Part shown: piece after piece, positions 24,655 through 32,580 of the stretch
How positions within the stretch are numbered: position 1 is the first letter of the stretch
Layout of the letters: each line of letters starts with the position of its first letter
Source of the DNA: a virus
DNA length: 64,000 nucleotides
Direction: 5' to 3' (one strand)
Virus record (IMG/VR): IMGVR_UViG_3300031718_000003
Location: 1-64,000 of that record
Notes under the pieces: model-generated
The model's input: the letters and a program-made list of their open reading frames with translations, nothing else
What the model was told of the DNA's origin: nothing
Database searches by the model: none
Position numbers and translations under genes: made by a program

Positions 24655-24965
24655 TCTCTGCCCAACCGGTACTCCGCCATCCCCAGCTCGCAGACGACCG
24701 ACATCTTGCGGCACAGGACTCCCAACCGTATGAGCACCTGCTCATGCGGTAGGCGCCGGTATTCGGCGTCAGACGCGGCCACCCTGATCTCGGCGCGCAG
24801 CATCTGGAAGCGTGCAAGCAGTGACTCCGCCGGAGGCTCGTAGTCGCGCGAGAAGGCCGCAGCGAGCTCCGCGGCTTCGCTCTCGTCCTGCGCCATAGAT
24901 TTCACTGCGCTTAAAGCGGTCATCGATCGCCCGCGTCCTGCCTTCGTTTTGGGCTGCGCCCGCAT
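24651..24965 (-). CDS. hypothetical helical protein
   Basis: Up to 104 residues; start may be the internal ATG for MTALSAVKS. Helical, Ala/Glu-rich. Not recognised. Confidence 0.55.
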   Translation of the reverse strand: MRAQPKTKAGRGRSMTALSAVKSMAQDESEAAELAAAFSRDYEPPAESLLARFQMLRAEIRVAASDAEYRRLPHEQVLIRLGVLCRKMSVVCELGMAEYRLGRE

Positions 24966-25045
24966 CGCTGAAAAAGGAGAGTTGCGCTCGGTTCAAAATC
25001 GCGATATGCTCTTTCGGTCCGCGTCCCTCGCGAAGGACTACGGCA

Positions 25046-25069
25046 TCACTTATCGATGTCGATAAGTGA
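25046..25069. promoter_or_regulatory. CACTTATCG palindrome
   Basis: TCACTTATCGA-TG-TCGATAAGTGA, perfect 11-base arms, overlapping the last codons of the lipoprotein gene (IDIDK stop). Confidence 0.75.
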
Positions 25070-25687
25070 CTGGCTGGCCGCGCCCGCGCCTCTTTGGGGA
25101 TCTGACACGGTAAAGCCGGTCCCGCGCCCGCCGAGCGCTACGGCTGTTTCACAGTCGTTCGCGCCAACTCGCACCACGTCGTGATCACGGACCAGAAGCT
25201 GGTACCAAGCGGGCATTCCCGCGGGCGCTTTCTTCTGCGCCAGTGGCAGCAGCGTGTTGAGCACCCCGGCTGCTACATTGCCCGTCTTCACCAGCGAGGG
25301 CTTCGCTTTTACGACGTCCAGATTCATCAACGCAGCCAGGCCCGCCGCGGCGTAGGAGCCATACGCAAACGCCTGCGCCCAGAACGACTGTGTCTCGACG
25401 GTGGCTAGCAAATCGTTGGCTTGAGTGTTGATCAGAAAACCTATACCGTGCGCGGCCAGCTCCTGGTATATCTGGCCCGCCGGAACGTCCTGCTGCCCGC
25501 ACGCCACAACGTTCCAGACTGTGTAACTTGGCTGATCTTCGCGCGGTGAGTAGGTACGGCTGACCGCGCCAGGCACGGGCATACTGGTCGCGACACGCGG
25601 CTCTGGCGGAAGCTTCACCGCCGCGCGACGCGCGATACACGCGGTAAGAGCCAGCAACAAAATAGGAACGAATGCGCGACGACGCAC
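25046..25687 (-). CDS. lipoprotein
   Basis: 213 residues. RRRAFVPILLLALTACIARR is a lipoprotein signal with lipobox LTAC; the mature protein is anchored at Cys16 or nearby. The body (AFAYGSYAAAGLAALMNLDV) is mildly hydrophobic. Phage lipoproteins can act in superinfection exclusion or as outer spanins; the length is too great for a typical spanin. Not matched to a family. Confidence 0.7.
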   Translation of the reverse strand: MRRRAFVPILLLALTACIARRAAVKLPPEPRVATSMPVPGAVSRTYSPREDQPSYTVWNVVACGQQDVPAGQIYQELAAHGIGFLINTQANDLLATVETQSFWAQAFAYGSYAAAGLAALMNLDVVKAKPSLVKTGNVAAGVLNTLLPLAQKKAPAGMPAWYQLLVRDHDVVRVGANDCETAVALGGRGTGFTVSDPQRGAGAASQSLIDIDK

Positions 25688-25690
25688 CGC

Positions 25691-26053
25691 TTAGAATTTA
25701 TCCTTGTCTTTCTCGATCCAGCCCGGATCGGAGAATAATTTCCGCCACGCTTGCCTCACGATGTGCGCTTGCTTCGCGTTGAACGTGCCCTTGGCTTCGA
25801 GCTCGTCTTTGAGACGATTCATTTCGGTCGCAACTGCGTTGAACTTCACGCGGAACTGCTCGAGCGCGTATTCGGTGGCGCGCCTGTTGGCTTCGCTGCT
25901 TTCGGATCCCCGATCCTGGAGCATCCGCGCAAACGCCTGGCGGTTGTACTCCACATCCTGTTGCGCGGTTTCCTGGTGGACCTGCTGAGCCAGGATGCTC
26001 GACGACACCAGCAAAACAAAGCAAGCGGCAACGCGAATAGCGGTGTGTGGCAC
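25691..26053 (-). CDS. small exported helical protein
   Basis: 120 residues. Signal peptide MPHTAIRVAACFVLLVSSSI ending LAQ; mature helical domain (QAFARMLQDRGSESSEANRR...). Four bases from the lipoprotein gene, probably same transcript. Not recognised. Confidence 0.65.
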   Translation of the reverse strand: MPHTAIRVAACFVLLVSSSILAQQVHQETAQQDVEYNRQAFARMLQDRGSESSEANRRATEYALEQFRVKFNAVATEMNRLKDELEAKGTFNAKQAHIVRQAWRKLFSDPGWIEKDKDKF

Positions 26054-26094
26054 GGGGCACGCTGAGGAAAAGTGGAATTGGGACTCAGGAAGAT

Positions 26095-26352
26095 TTAAGG
26101 CAGGACGTTGCCGCTAGCCTGGGGACGGTCAAGTACAACAAACGTCACCATCGGCCAAATAGTGTCGAGCGTCAGGACGCTTTCCAAGCCGGTCCATCCG
26201 TCCACGTAATCCACCGGGCCCAGATCGTGCCGCCTGGTGCGCAGATGAATGCGTTCCCGTGTGAATACTCCGTTTCGCCGGATCGTCTCGCGCCCCACGA
26301 CGCCCACGTCGCCGGCGCTGAAAGCGGTCCGCTGATGACTGTCAACGTGCAT
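26095..26352 (-). CDS. hypothetical protein
   Basis: 85 residues from the ATG at 26352, which overlaps the NusG-like stop (ATGCACGTTGA). The product has a plausible beta pattern (PMVTFVVLDRPQASGNVLP). Not recognised. Confidence 0.5.
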   Translation of the reverse strand: MHVDSHQRTAFSAGDVGVVGRETIRRNGVFTRERIHLRTRRHDLGPVDYVDGWTGLESVLTLDTIWPMVTFVVLDRPQASGNVLP

Positions 26353-26866
26353 GAGCGGCGCGCGCGTCCCTGCGGACGGGAATGATTTCAACGTCGGAAA
26401 CATCGACTTCAGTTGACGCGCCGGAACGCAGCAGATCGATCGCTATAACCAGCCGATGCTGCTTCTTAACACGAATAAGAACGCCCTCCAGGCCTTCGAG
26501 GGGTCCGCGCTTCACCCGTACGCGCGTGCCGGCCGTGAGTCCGGCGTCCCCATGGACCGGCTGCGGGGAGCTCATGAGTAGACGAAGCGCTTCAATCTCG
26601 CTATCCGGGATCGCTTCGATTTCCATGCCATGCCCCAGAATACGCGAAACTCCGCTGATTGAGAGCACGCTTACGCGCTGGTCGGCGGTGTCGGCAAATT
26701 GGCAAAACAGGTATCCGCGAAACAGTGGGACATCGACGAGGAGCTCGCGGCGCACGATCTGGATGCACGGAAGGAAGACGCCTAGCGCGGGCTTGCGGGT
26801 GATTTCGACAGAAACGCGTTGCTCGCAGTTGGAACGGGTCTGAACCGCATACCATCGACTCAGCAA
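26342..26866 (-). CDS. NusG-paralogue transcription factor
   Basis: 174 residues from TTG at 26866 with AAAGGGG upstream. N-terminal NGN domain (LSRWYAVQTRSNCEQRVSVE, FLPCIQIV, PLFRGYLFCQF) and a C-terminal KOW domain (GTRVRVKRGPLEGLEGVLIR). Specialised NusG paralogues (RfaH, LoaP, UpxY) ride RNA polymerase and suppress termination on chosen operons; RfaH reads a DNA element and LoaP an RNA hairpin leader. A phage copy may thus act at the repeated hairpins in this genome. That link is inference. Confidence 0.85.
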   Translation of the reverse strand: MLSRWYAVQTRSNCEQRVSVEITRKPALGVFLPCIQIVRRELLVDVPLFRGYLFCQFADTADQRVSVLSISGVSRILGHGMEIEAIPDSEIEALRLLMSSPQPVHGDAGLTAGTRVRVKRGPLEGLEGVLIRVKKQHRLVIAIDLLRSGASTEVDVSDVEIIPVRRDARAAHAR

Positions 26867-26961
26867 GGCAGCGCTTCGCCCCTTTCATTGCAAGCACGAT
26901 CCGGTCATTTGGATATATCGGCAGGGAGGGGTACGTTGTCCCAAAATCCAAATGCTTATGG

Positions 26962-27010
26962 CTTCGGGGTGAGTCGTTGTCGCACTGAAGCCGTCCGCCG
27001 TTTGCGCCTG
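26962..27010 (-). repeat. start-associated hairpin element
   Basis: Left-pointing copy between the protease gene and the NusG-like gene. Confidence 0.85.
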
Positions 27011-27065
27011 ATCACTCGAGCGCGCAAAGAACCAGGGCGCGGAGGGATAGCCAAAGCGGTAAGCG

Positions 27066-27698
27066 CTACTTGATATTCTGCGCCAACCGCGCGAGCGCGA
27101 TTGCGGCAGGTGTGATCGCCGTTCTGTGGGTGGCCGCTCCCATATCCACGCCGTACGTAGGGTCCATCAGTGGATCACCGACAATGTGCGGCACGCCGAG
27201 GATGTGCCCGACTTCGTGCGCCATGATGGTGTACGCGTCCATTCGGTCTTGATCCAGGTTCGTGACTACAATTCCGCCATTCGTCGCGCACGCGATGGAT
27301 TGCGGGCAGGCACAATTGTTTCGCAGTAGTTTCGGCGCCTTGATCTTTACCCCTAACGCAATCTCCCAGTCGCGCGTGGCTGTGGTGACCGCTTGGCGCA
27401 GCGTCGGGTCGAGTATTTCGTCTTCGTAACACACCTGGTCATAGAGCACCGAGAACACGCGAGCAGGAGCAAACAACGTATTCCCGCCCACCTCCGCGAA
27501 TACGCCCACCGTACCTTCATTGCGCATTTCTGTCCTCACGTGGTGGCCCCACGCGACGAATATCGCCGCGCAGATGAAGGCACCCGGAGGCGCCAGGAGC
27601 GCCACCAGCACGACGCAGTAGTACGCTCGGCGGCGGCGTTGCTCGCGACGCTTCTCGACAAACTGTTGCACCGTCCAGGTGTCGAAATCGTGTTTCAC
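27066..27698 (-). CDS. membrane-anchored matrixin-like metalloprotease
   Basis: 210 residues. Basic N-terminus (EKRREQRRRR), membrane helix at about 26-48, then a zincin domain. HEVGHILGVPH (about residues 165-175) is the HExxHxxGxxH zinc signature and DPLMDPTYG the Met-turn, together matching matrixins/metzincins. Topology would place the protease outside the cytoplasm. Target unknown; could process envelope or virion proteins. No pro-domain switch is evident. Confidence 0.85.
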   Translation of the reverse strand: MKHDFDTWTVQQFVEKRREQRRRRAYYCVVLVALLAPPGAFICAAIFVAWGHHVRTEMRNEGTVGVFAEVGGNTLFAPARVFSVLYDQVCYEDEILDPTLRQAVTTATRDWEIALGVKIKAPKLLRNNCACPQSIACATNGGIVVTNLDQDRMDAYTIMAHEVGHILGVPHIVGDPLMDPTYGVDMGAATHRTAITPAAIALARLAQNIK

Positions 27699-27910
27699 TT
27701 CGCCTCTTTAAACTTTCGGAACCGCGACATTTGCGGACGGAAGGGACAAATTTCCGCTTCTGCCGATATTAACGATGGTAGAACATTGTTAACCGGAAAA
27801 GGTTGACGGCCCAACTTTCGCGTTTCGCCGATTTCCCCGGTTTGGCGCGGCGTTGAGCGGTTTCCGCCACCGAAGCGCTACTCTCAAACCAAACAGAACG
27901 GAAGGGCAGA

Positions 27911-28555
27911 ATGCCATCCAAAACCAAAAACATTGACCAAAACAGCCCTATTTCAGCCCCAGTCGAACAGAATTGTCAAACTGTACGCCTCAGACGCCGA
28001 AGTTCGCCGGAACCGCCGAAACACCTCTCTCCTACGCAGCTCGAGGATCTGTTCCGCGTGATCTACTCGAAACGCGACGAGGCCATCTTTCGCATCGTCT
28101 ATTGCAAAGCCCTGCGCGCGAGCGAAGTCGGCCGCCTGGAACTCAGTGACTGGGATGAACGCGAGAAGATGCTGAGCGTACATCGACTAAAAGGATCTCG
28201 CTCGGCGGCCTTCGCGATGCACGACAAGGAGCTGCGCGCGCTGCGCGCCTGGCTAAAGGTCCGCGGCCGAGCGCCGGGCCCGCTGTTTCCCAGCCGCAAC
28301 CATCGCCCAATCTCGCGCATTCGCATCTGGGAACTGATGCGGCAGTACTGCAAAGAAGCTGGCATCCCCATGCGTCTCGCACATCCGCACGCGCTCAAGC
28401 ACTCCCGCGGCTCACACTTACTCGAGGAGACGGGCAAGATCCACGTGGTGCAGGACGCGTTAGGACACAAAAGTATCGCGTCTACGATGATCTACGCGCA
28501 AGTTTCCAACCGCGATCGGACGGAGGCCATAGCGCTCAATCGCAATAAATACTGA
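27911..28555 (+). CDS. minimal tyrosine recombinase / integrase
   Basis: 214 residues. The catalytic domain is complete: RASEVGRL (first Arg), RLKGSRS (Lys), HPHALKHSRGSHL (HxxR), LGHKSIASTMIYAQV (second His and the Tyr nucleophile). The usual N-terminal SAM-like core-binding domain is absent; only about 40 residues precede the catalytic part. It could integrate the phage, resolve multimers or need a host partner. Transcribed rightward, away from the virion genes. Confidence 0.85.
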   Translation: MPSKTKNIDQNSPISAPVEQNCQTVRLRRRSSPEPPKHLSPTQLEDLFRVIYSKRDEAIFRIVYCKALRASEVGRLELSDWDEREKMLSVHRLKGSRSAAFAMHDKELRALRAWLKVRGRAPGPLFPSRNHRPISRIRIWELMRQYCKEAGIPMRLAHPHALKHSRGSHLLEETGKIHVVQDALGHKSIASTMIYAQVSNRDRTEAIALNRNKY

Positions 28556-28571
28556 TGCGCTCACTTTTCTC

Positions 28572-28600
28572 TTGACGCTGTTTGCGCATTCTGCTATGAT
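28572..28600 (+). promoter_or_regulatory. sigma-70 promoter
   Basis: TTGACG, 17-base spacer, TATGAT. Start of transcription near 28607, ahead of the gene at 28654. A small hairpin CCCGA/TCGGG lies in the leader. Confidence 0.8.
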
Positions 28601-28653
28601 ATCTTTGTGATCGAGAGATCAAAAGCCCGAATCCATCGGGCGGGAGAAAGAAA

Positions 28654-28893
28654 ATGAAAAAAACGTGGACTATCAACAACGGCTGGAACCGGCTTAACAA
28701 TTGTGGCCAGATGATTCTTTGTGAGGTCGGCCCGCGCGACTTCGACCCAGACTGGGAACGGCACGAACAGAATGCTGCAGCTGGTGTGCATACAGCGCCT
28801 TACGTAAACAAAGGAACCGCCTACGTTTTCGCGAGAAAGCGAGACTGGGAGGCCGCTGTCGAGTACTTGCGCGCGAACGGGTTTCTGGGCTGA
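28654..28893 (+). CDS. hypothetical small protein
   Basis: 79 residues, GGAGAAAG upstream, strong promoter ahead. TWTINNGWNRLNNCGQMILC and ARKRDWEAAVEYLRANGF suggest a compact fold. Not recognised. Confidence 0.65.
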   Translation: MKKTWTINNGWNRLNNCGQMILCEVGPRDFDPDWERHEQNAAAGVHTAPYVNKGTAYVFARKRDWEAAVEYLRANGFLG

Positions 28894-28928
28894 CTGGGCT
28901 GACTCAGGAGAAAGAGGAGAAAGAAAAA

Positions 28929-29183
28929 ATGAGCCAAACAGAAACAAACACAAGATGTGCGCGCATGAAGAAGATCGGCGGAAACGAGTTTTTCTCGACA
29001 TTGCGCGGAGCGAAAAGCGCCGGCAAGCGAAGGGGCTATGCGAGTGGCGCGAAAATTCTCGACACGGAAGAGGGATTCTGCCTTTTAGCTTTAGGGGAAG
29101 GCGCAAGCCAACGGTCTTATAATCTTCTGCGCCACTCCTCGACCATCGCAGAAATGCGCAATGGACGTTGGGAGGAATACTGA
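28929..29183 (+). CDS. hypothetical basic protein
   Basis: 84 residues after two AGGAGAAAG-type ribosome sites. GGNEFFSTLRGAKSAGKRRG is basic. A leftward frame also spans this region, but the ribosome site favours this one. Confidence 0.5.
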   Translation: MSQTETNTRCARMKKIGGNEFFSTLRGAKSAGKRRGYASGAKILDTEEGFCLLALGEGASQRSYNLLRHSSTIAEMRNGRWEEY

Positions 29184-29324
29184 CGTGTCCCGCATGGTCA
29201 AAAGTGCGTAACAAGCTCCGCCGCGTGCCTCGGTCGCGCGAGCGATCCTCCGCATAAGCAGAGCGTCCGAAGGGAAATCGGGGCCGGGTACGTAACTCCG
29301 GCGAAAGGTTCTAACACGGAAAAA

Positions 29325-29477
29325 ATGAGCCGAACCCTGACATCGACCGCTGCTCGCCGCATGGCCGCAAGACGCAAGACCTACGCCGGCGGCAGGCCTC
29401 GTAAACCGACAGCCTGTCCGAAATGCGGCGCCGACTGCAAATCCTACCGCCTCGCCCAGGTCCACTGCGCCCGCTGA
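29325..29477 (+). CDS. 50-residue zinc-ribbon protein
   Basis: Basic N-terminus then GGRPRKPTACPKCGADCKSYR and LAQVHC: a CxxC...C pattern. Small proteins like this are frequent in phages. Missing from longer-ORF predictions because of its size. Confidence 0.6.
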   Translation: MSRTLTSTAARRMAARRKTYAGGRPRKPTACPKCGADCKSYRLAQVHCAR

Positions 29478-29481
29478 GCCT

Positions 29482-29901
29482 CTACGCCGCTTTTGCTTTC
29501 GCCTTCGGCACAAACTCCACAGACCGCTCGCCGATCCGTTCCTTCGCAATGAATTTCGCGTGCTCGTGTTTCGGCAGCAGCTTGCGCAACTCGCCCAGTG
29601 GTATGCTCACCCACTTTATCGCTTCCTCTTTGCCGAGCCTCGCGATTACCTTCGCTATGTCGATGATGCTGGATTTGTTGCCGCGCTCGCTAACCACAGC
29701 CATGTACTTGTTGCCCGAAACGCTTACGGCTTCGGCCGCACGCTGTTTTGGAAACCACGTTGGGATCGAGAGCCGGATGAATTCCAAGCGTGCGCGACGG
29801 GTTGCGGTGGCTGCATCATGGGCTATGTCTTCCTTATTGAGCGCTGCTTTTAGTGCTCCTCCTTCATCGATCAGCCGTATACGTTCGGGTGGTAATTTCA
29901 T
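29482..29901 (-). CDS. hypothetical phage protein
   Basis: 139 residues from ATG at 29901, ten bases after a CCCCGAAG element end. YMAVVSERGNKSSIIDIAKV and a basic C-terminus (PKAKAKAA). Not recognised. Confidence 0.6.
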   Translation of the reverse strand: MKLPPERIRLIDEGGALKAALNKEDIAHDAATATRRARLEFIRLSIPTWFPKQRAAEAVSVSGNKYMAVVSERGNKSSIIDIAKVIARLGKEEAIKWVSIPLGELRKLLPKHEHAKFIAKERIGERSVEFVPKAKAKAA

Positions 29902-29912
29902 AACGCTTCTTT

Positions 29913-29962
29913 CTTCGGGGTCGGCCCGGCGCTGCACTCAGGCTTTCCGCCGTTTGCGCCTG
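29913..29962 (-). repeat. start-associated hairpin element
   Basis: Ends 12 bases before the start at 29901, the tightest spacing to a leftward start in this part. Confidence 0.85.
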
Positions 29963-30270
29963 ATCGGTCGTGCAACTTTAATCGGGCCTTCCGCCGGAGC
30001 GTACAAGCGCGCTACGGTCCTGTACAGCGCTGCCACCTCCCTGGAGCCCAGCAGAAAACTGCGCCGATACGGCCCTGGACCGCCCGTGCCGTCGATTTTC
30101 ACTGTGATCACCGCACCGCCGCGTGGAATATAGTGTCGAAGATATGGCCGCTCGAGGGTGAAGGTCATAGTCTGGGCGTCTTCAACCGCGAACAGCCTCA
30201 GGGAGACGCCTTTGGTGCGAGCCATATCTTCGCAATCCAACGTAACTCTCTTTTTCTTCTGACGCGCCAT
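29938..30270 (-). CDS. hypothetical phage protein
   Basis: 110 residues from ATG at 30270, overlapping the sigma-factor stop. TFTLERPYLRHYIPRGGAVI, then a basic tail (ARPIRRKRRKA) coded partly by the hairpin element. Not recognised. Confidence 0.6.
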   Translation of the reverse strand: MARQKKKRVTLDCEDMARTKGVSLRLFAVEDAQTMTFTLERPYLRHYIPRGGAVITVKIDGTGGPGPYRRSFLLGSREVAALYRTVARLYAPAEGPIKVARPIRRKRRKA

Positions 30271-30271
30271 T

Positions 30272-30946
30272 TTACGCTGCCTTTCTGCCCCGCAGCTCCA
30301 TGTGCCTCCGCATGTGATCGAGCGCACGGCGGTGCAGCCGGCTCGCATCGGAGCGCTTCAGCCCCAACTCCTCGCCGGCGGCCCTGATGCTTGTTTCCAG
30401 TCCGAAGTAGTGCCTATCGATCATGGCCAGCTCGTCGGCGCAGAGGCTTAGCCGTGCCTGCCGGATGTCTCGCCGCTGCTCGTTACGCTCGGTGAGATGG
30501 TGCGCCAGGCCGCCACCCGCCCGGTCGGCCGCCGGCATCTCCACCAGCTCGCCGTCCCGCAGCCGGTGATCTCCCCCGCAACGCACGGAATCCATGATTG
30601 CGTCGTGGATTCGCAGCTTCGCGAAGACCCAAAACGGAACTTTACACCGGGGCGCCTGATACCGTTCCGCGGCATGAATCAGTCCGATGCACCCGGCGCC
30701 CTTCAGATCATCCAACTCGAACCGGCGCGGGAGTTTTGCCTGCATGTCCTTGGCAACGATGTCTACCAGATGTAGATTGAGGAGAACGCGGTCATCGCGG
30801 ACACTTAGAGACGCTAGGTCAGGGAAATGGACGAGTTTGGCGTGAGATTTGATGCTTCTATTATCGGCAGGATGGGAGGATTTGTCCCAATCACGCGGAA
30901 ACTGCTTATGACTTCGGGGTGAGTAGCTGTCGCTGGCCATTGGCAC
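30272..30946 (-). CDS. sigma-70 family RNA polymerase sigma factor
   Basis: Up to 224 residues; the first 20 or so would be coded by the repeat element, so the true start is probably a non-ATG codon downstream. Region 2: VDIVAKDMQAKLPRRFELDD...GCIGLIHAAERYQAPRCKVPFWVFAKLRIHDAIMD fits the core-binding and -10 recognition helices. Region 4: AAGEELGLKRSDASRLHRRA is the -35 HTH. Of the FliA/SigF length class. It would redirect polymerase to phage or host promoters. Confidence 0.82.
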   Translation of the reverse strand: MPMASDSYSPRSHKQFPRDWDKSSHPADNRSIKSHAKLVHFPDLASLSVRDDRVLLNLHLVDIVAKDMQAKLPRRFELDDLKGAGCIGLIHAAERYQAPRCKVPFWVFAKLRIHDAIMDSVRCGGDHRLRDGELVEMPAADRAGGGLAHHLTERNEQRRDIRQARLSLCADELAMIDRHYFGLETSIRAAGEELGLKRSDASRLHRRALDHMRRHMELRGRKAA

Positions 30947-31022
30947 GCGGGAGGTCCCTGCTTATCCGGGGACAAGGCTGAGTATCCTGCTGGCCTGTGG
31001 TCAAATCCGCCGTTTGCGCCTG
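30912..31022 (-). repeat. start-associated element with 66-bp insert
   Basis: Centre holds the segment GGCACGCGGGAGGTCCCTGC...TATCCGGGGACAAGGC, the inverted twin of that in 3412-3523. Confidence 0.8.
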
Positions 31023-31026
31023 ATCC

Positions 31027-31389
31027 TCAGTGCGCCAACATCGAGCGCCACCGTTCCGCCGTCAAGGTAGGGTTTCCGGATGGTCCGGATACGGTCTCGC
31101 CAGGAAACTCGCGGCCATTACTTAGATTGGCGACTATCCTTGCGTGGCCAGCCAGAGCCTCGGACTCGCTCGCATACGCCTCGTGGTACAGGCCCTTACA
31201 CGAACCCTCGTGAAACACCATTGTTTCGAAAGGCCACGGCTCCTCGGCAGCATAATCGGACTCCCAAAACGGACACAGGGCAGGCCGATTGTCTCCGCCG
31301 CCGCCTGAGTAGGTTCGAATGGTGCTCACGTCAAACCGTTCGCCTTGTGGATTAGCTACAGAACCAGAAAATCTGACCTTTTCACTCAT
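31027..31389 (-). CDS. hypothetical phage protein
   Basis: 120 residues. RTYSGGGGDNRPALCPFWES and FPGETVSGPSGNPTLTAERW. Not recognised; overlaps the next upstream start. Confidence 0.6.
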   Translation of the reverse strand: MSEKVRFSGSVANPQGERFDVSTIRTYSGGGGDNRPALCPFWESDYAAEEPWPFETMVFHEGSCKGLYHEAYASESEALAGHARIVANLSNGREFPGETVSGPSGNPTLTAERWRSMLAH

Positions 31390-31580
31390 AGTTGGCCTTC
31401 CCCGTCAAACAGCGGCAGTCTTCGTTTTTCGCAGTGCCCACGGTGGTGGCGCTCGTAGTGCCGGCCGGAGAAATAGCGCGCGCAATCCGGGCACAGGATG
31501 AGCCGGATCGAGCGCGAACGCGACTTCAGCCGCTCGGGCTGGCCGCGCCACACATGGAAGCGAATCGGTAGTGGATGCAC
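31386..31580 (-). CDS. small zinc-finger-like protein
   Basis: 64 residues, very basic, with LCPDCARYFSGRHYERHH...HC resembling one zinc finger (CxxC...HxxxH). Function unknown. Confidence 0.55.
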   Translation of the reverse strand: MHPLPIRFHVWRGQPERLKSRSRSIRLILCPDCARYFSGRHYERHHRGHCEKRRLPLFDGEGQL

Positions 31581-31596
31581 CTAACGTGTAATATAT

Positions 31597-31899
31597 ATGG
31601 GAATGGGGAGTTTTGCTAGGGTCTTGCCGGAATCGCGTCAGTCTGGCTTAGCACTCGTCGGTGGCCGCGCCGCCGTCGCGATCCCCCTGCGCGAAGAGTT
31701 ACGCGCTCTGTTATGGGACTCGCACCTTCAGCGCCAGCAGCAGTTGCAACGCATAGAAAACGCCGAGGAGCGCCAGCTTTTTCTCATCGCCCTCACTCTC
31801 GATCTACAATTCGAACTCGCCAACAACATGCTCGTCTCCAGAACCCAGACCCCCTTAATTAACCCCGGTCCGGGATCAGCACCAGAACAAGGCAAGTAA
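31597..31899 (+). CDS. hypothetical helical protein
   Basis: 100 residues, or 98 from the second ATG. Gln/Glu-rich helix (QRQQQLQRIENAEERQLFLI). Ends 20 bases before the IS1595 insertion. Not recognised. Confidence 0.5.
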   Translation: MGMGSFARVLPESRQSGLALVGGRAAVAIPLREELRALLWDSHLQRQQQLQRIENAEERQLFLIALTLDLQFELANNMLVSRTQTPLINPGPGSAPEQGK

Positions 31900-31919
31900 G
31901 ATCCTTACGATCTGCGTCT

Positions 31920-31927
31920 CTAATTTC
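31920..31927. repeat. 8-bp target duplication, left
   Basis: CTAATTTC; same bases at 34661-34668. Confidence 0.92.
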
Positions 31928-32011
31928 GGCAATTATATACTTGCCTCAAACACGGCACCGGGCGTACAATGAATCCGGACGAGGAGCCAGTTTCGCACGA
32001 GGCAGAAAATC

Positions 32012-32137
32012 ATGGTAACCGGTCCTGCCGCCTTCGATAATTTCAAGCGGCTAATGCAGGCGTTGCTGAGGGCACCGAAGGAAAAGAGCGCAGGCGCTAA
32101 GCCGCCCACACGGCGAAGAGCGCGTCGCAAAGCGTGA
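32012..32137 (+). CDS. 41-residue cargo peptide
   Basis: MVTGPAAFDNFKRLMQALLR... then a basic tail. The pattern FDNFKRLMQALL recalls short antitoxin-like or helper peptides; unproven. Its stop overlaps the start of the membrane-protein gene. Confidence 0.5.
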   Translation: MVTGPAAFDNFKRLMQALLRAPKEKSAGAKPPTRRRARRKA

Positions 32138-32568
32138 ACGTCTTTCGGCGGCTCGTCGTTATGATGCGCTGGAATCTTCTCTGGCTGCGGCTCCCTGTGG
32201 TTTTCTTCTTGCTCTTGGCCGCTTACGATGGATTGGAAGCGTACAAGTATGGCCGCGTTTTAATCGAGCATTGGACATGGGGCCTGCTACTTTCTCCCGC
32301 TGCTGACTTGTGGATTATGCTCAATTTCGTCGCCGTTCTATTGCCCGTACAAGCGTCGCTTGTGATTCCAACATTCTTTGATCCCAAAGCGGAAGAATTA
32401 TACGCGCACCGTACGCGCAACACGCTGACGTGGGCATTCGGTCTTCCGGTCGCGGTGTTTGTTCTGTGGGTGCTCATGTGGGGATCTTTCCCGCTGGAGA
32501 ATAACGCAGATGGCACCTACATGCGGATGCTCCCGTTTATTCCGTGGCCATCGGCTCCGTTCTTCTAA
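32134..32568 (+). CDS. membrane protein, IS cargo
   Basis: 144 residues from GTG overlapping the upstream stop (GTGA). Three membrane segments: LLWLRLPVVFFLLLAAYDGL, LWIMLNFVAVLLPVQASLVI and WAFGLPVAVFVLWVLMWGS. Not recognised. Convergent with the DUF3800 gene. Confidence 0.65.
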   Translation: MNVFRRLVVMMRWNLLWLRLPVVFFLLLAAYDGLEAYKYGRVLIEHWTWGLLLSPAADLWIMLNFVAVLLPVQASLVIPTFFDPKAEELYAHRTRNTLTWAFGLPVAVFVLWVLMWGSFPLENNADGTYMRMLPFIPWPSAPFF

Positions 32569-32580
32569 TGGGCGAGCTTC

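Noticed and set aside
28594-29214. 206-residue leftward frame
   Set aside because: It would read through a strong rightward promoter and two genes with good ribosome sites.
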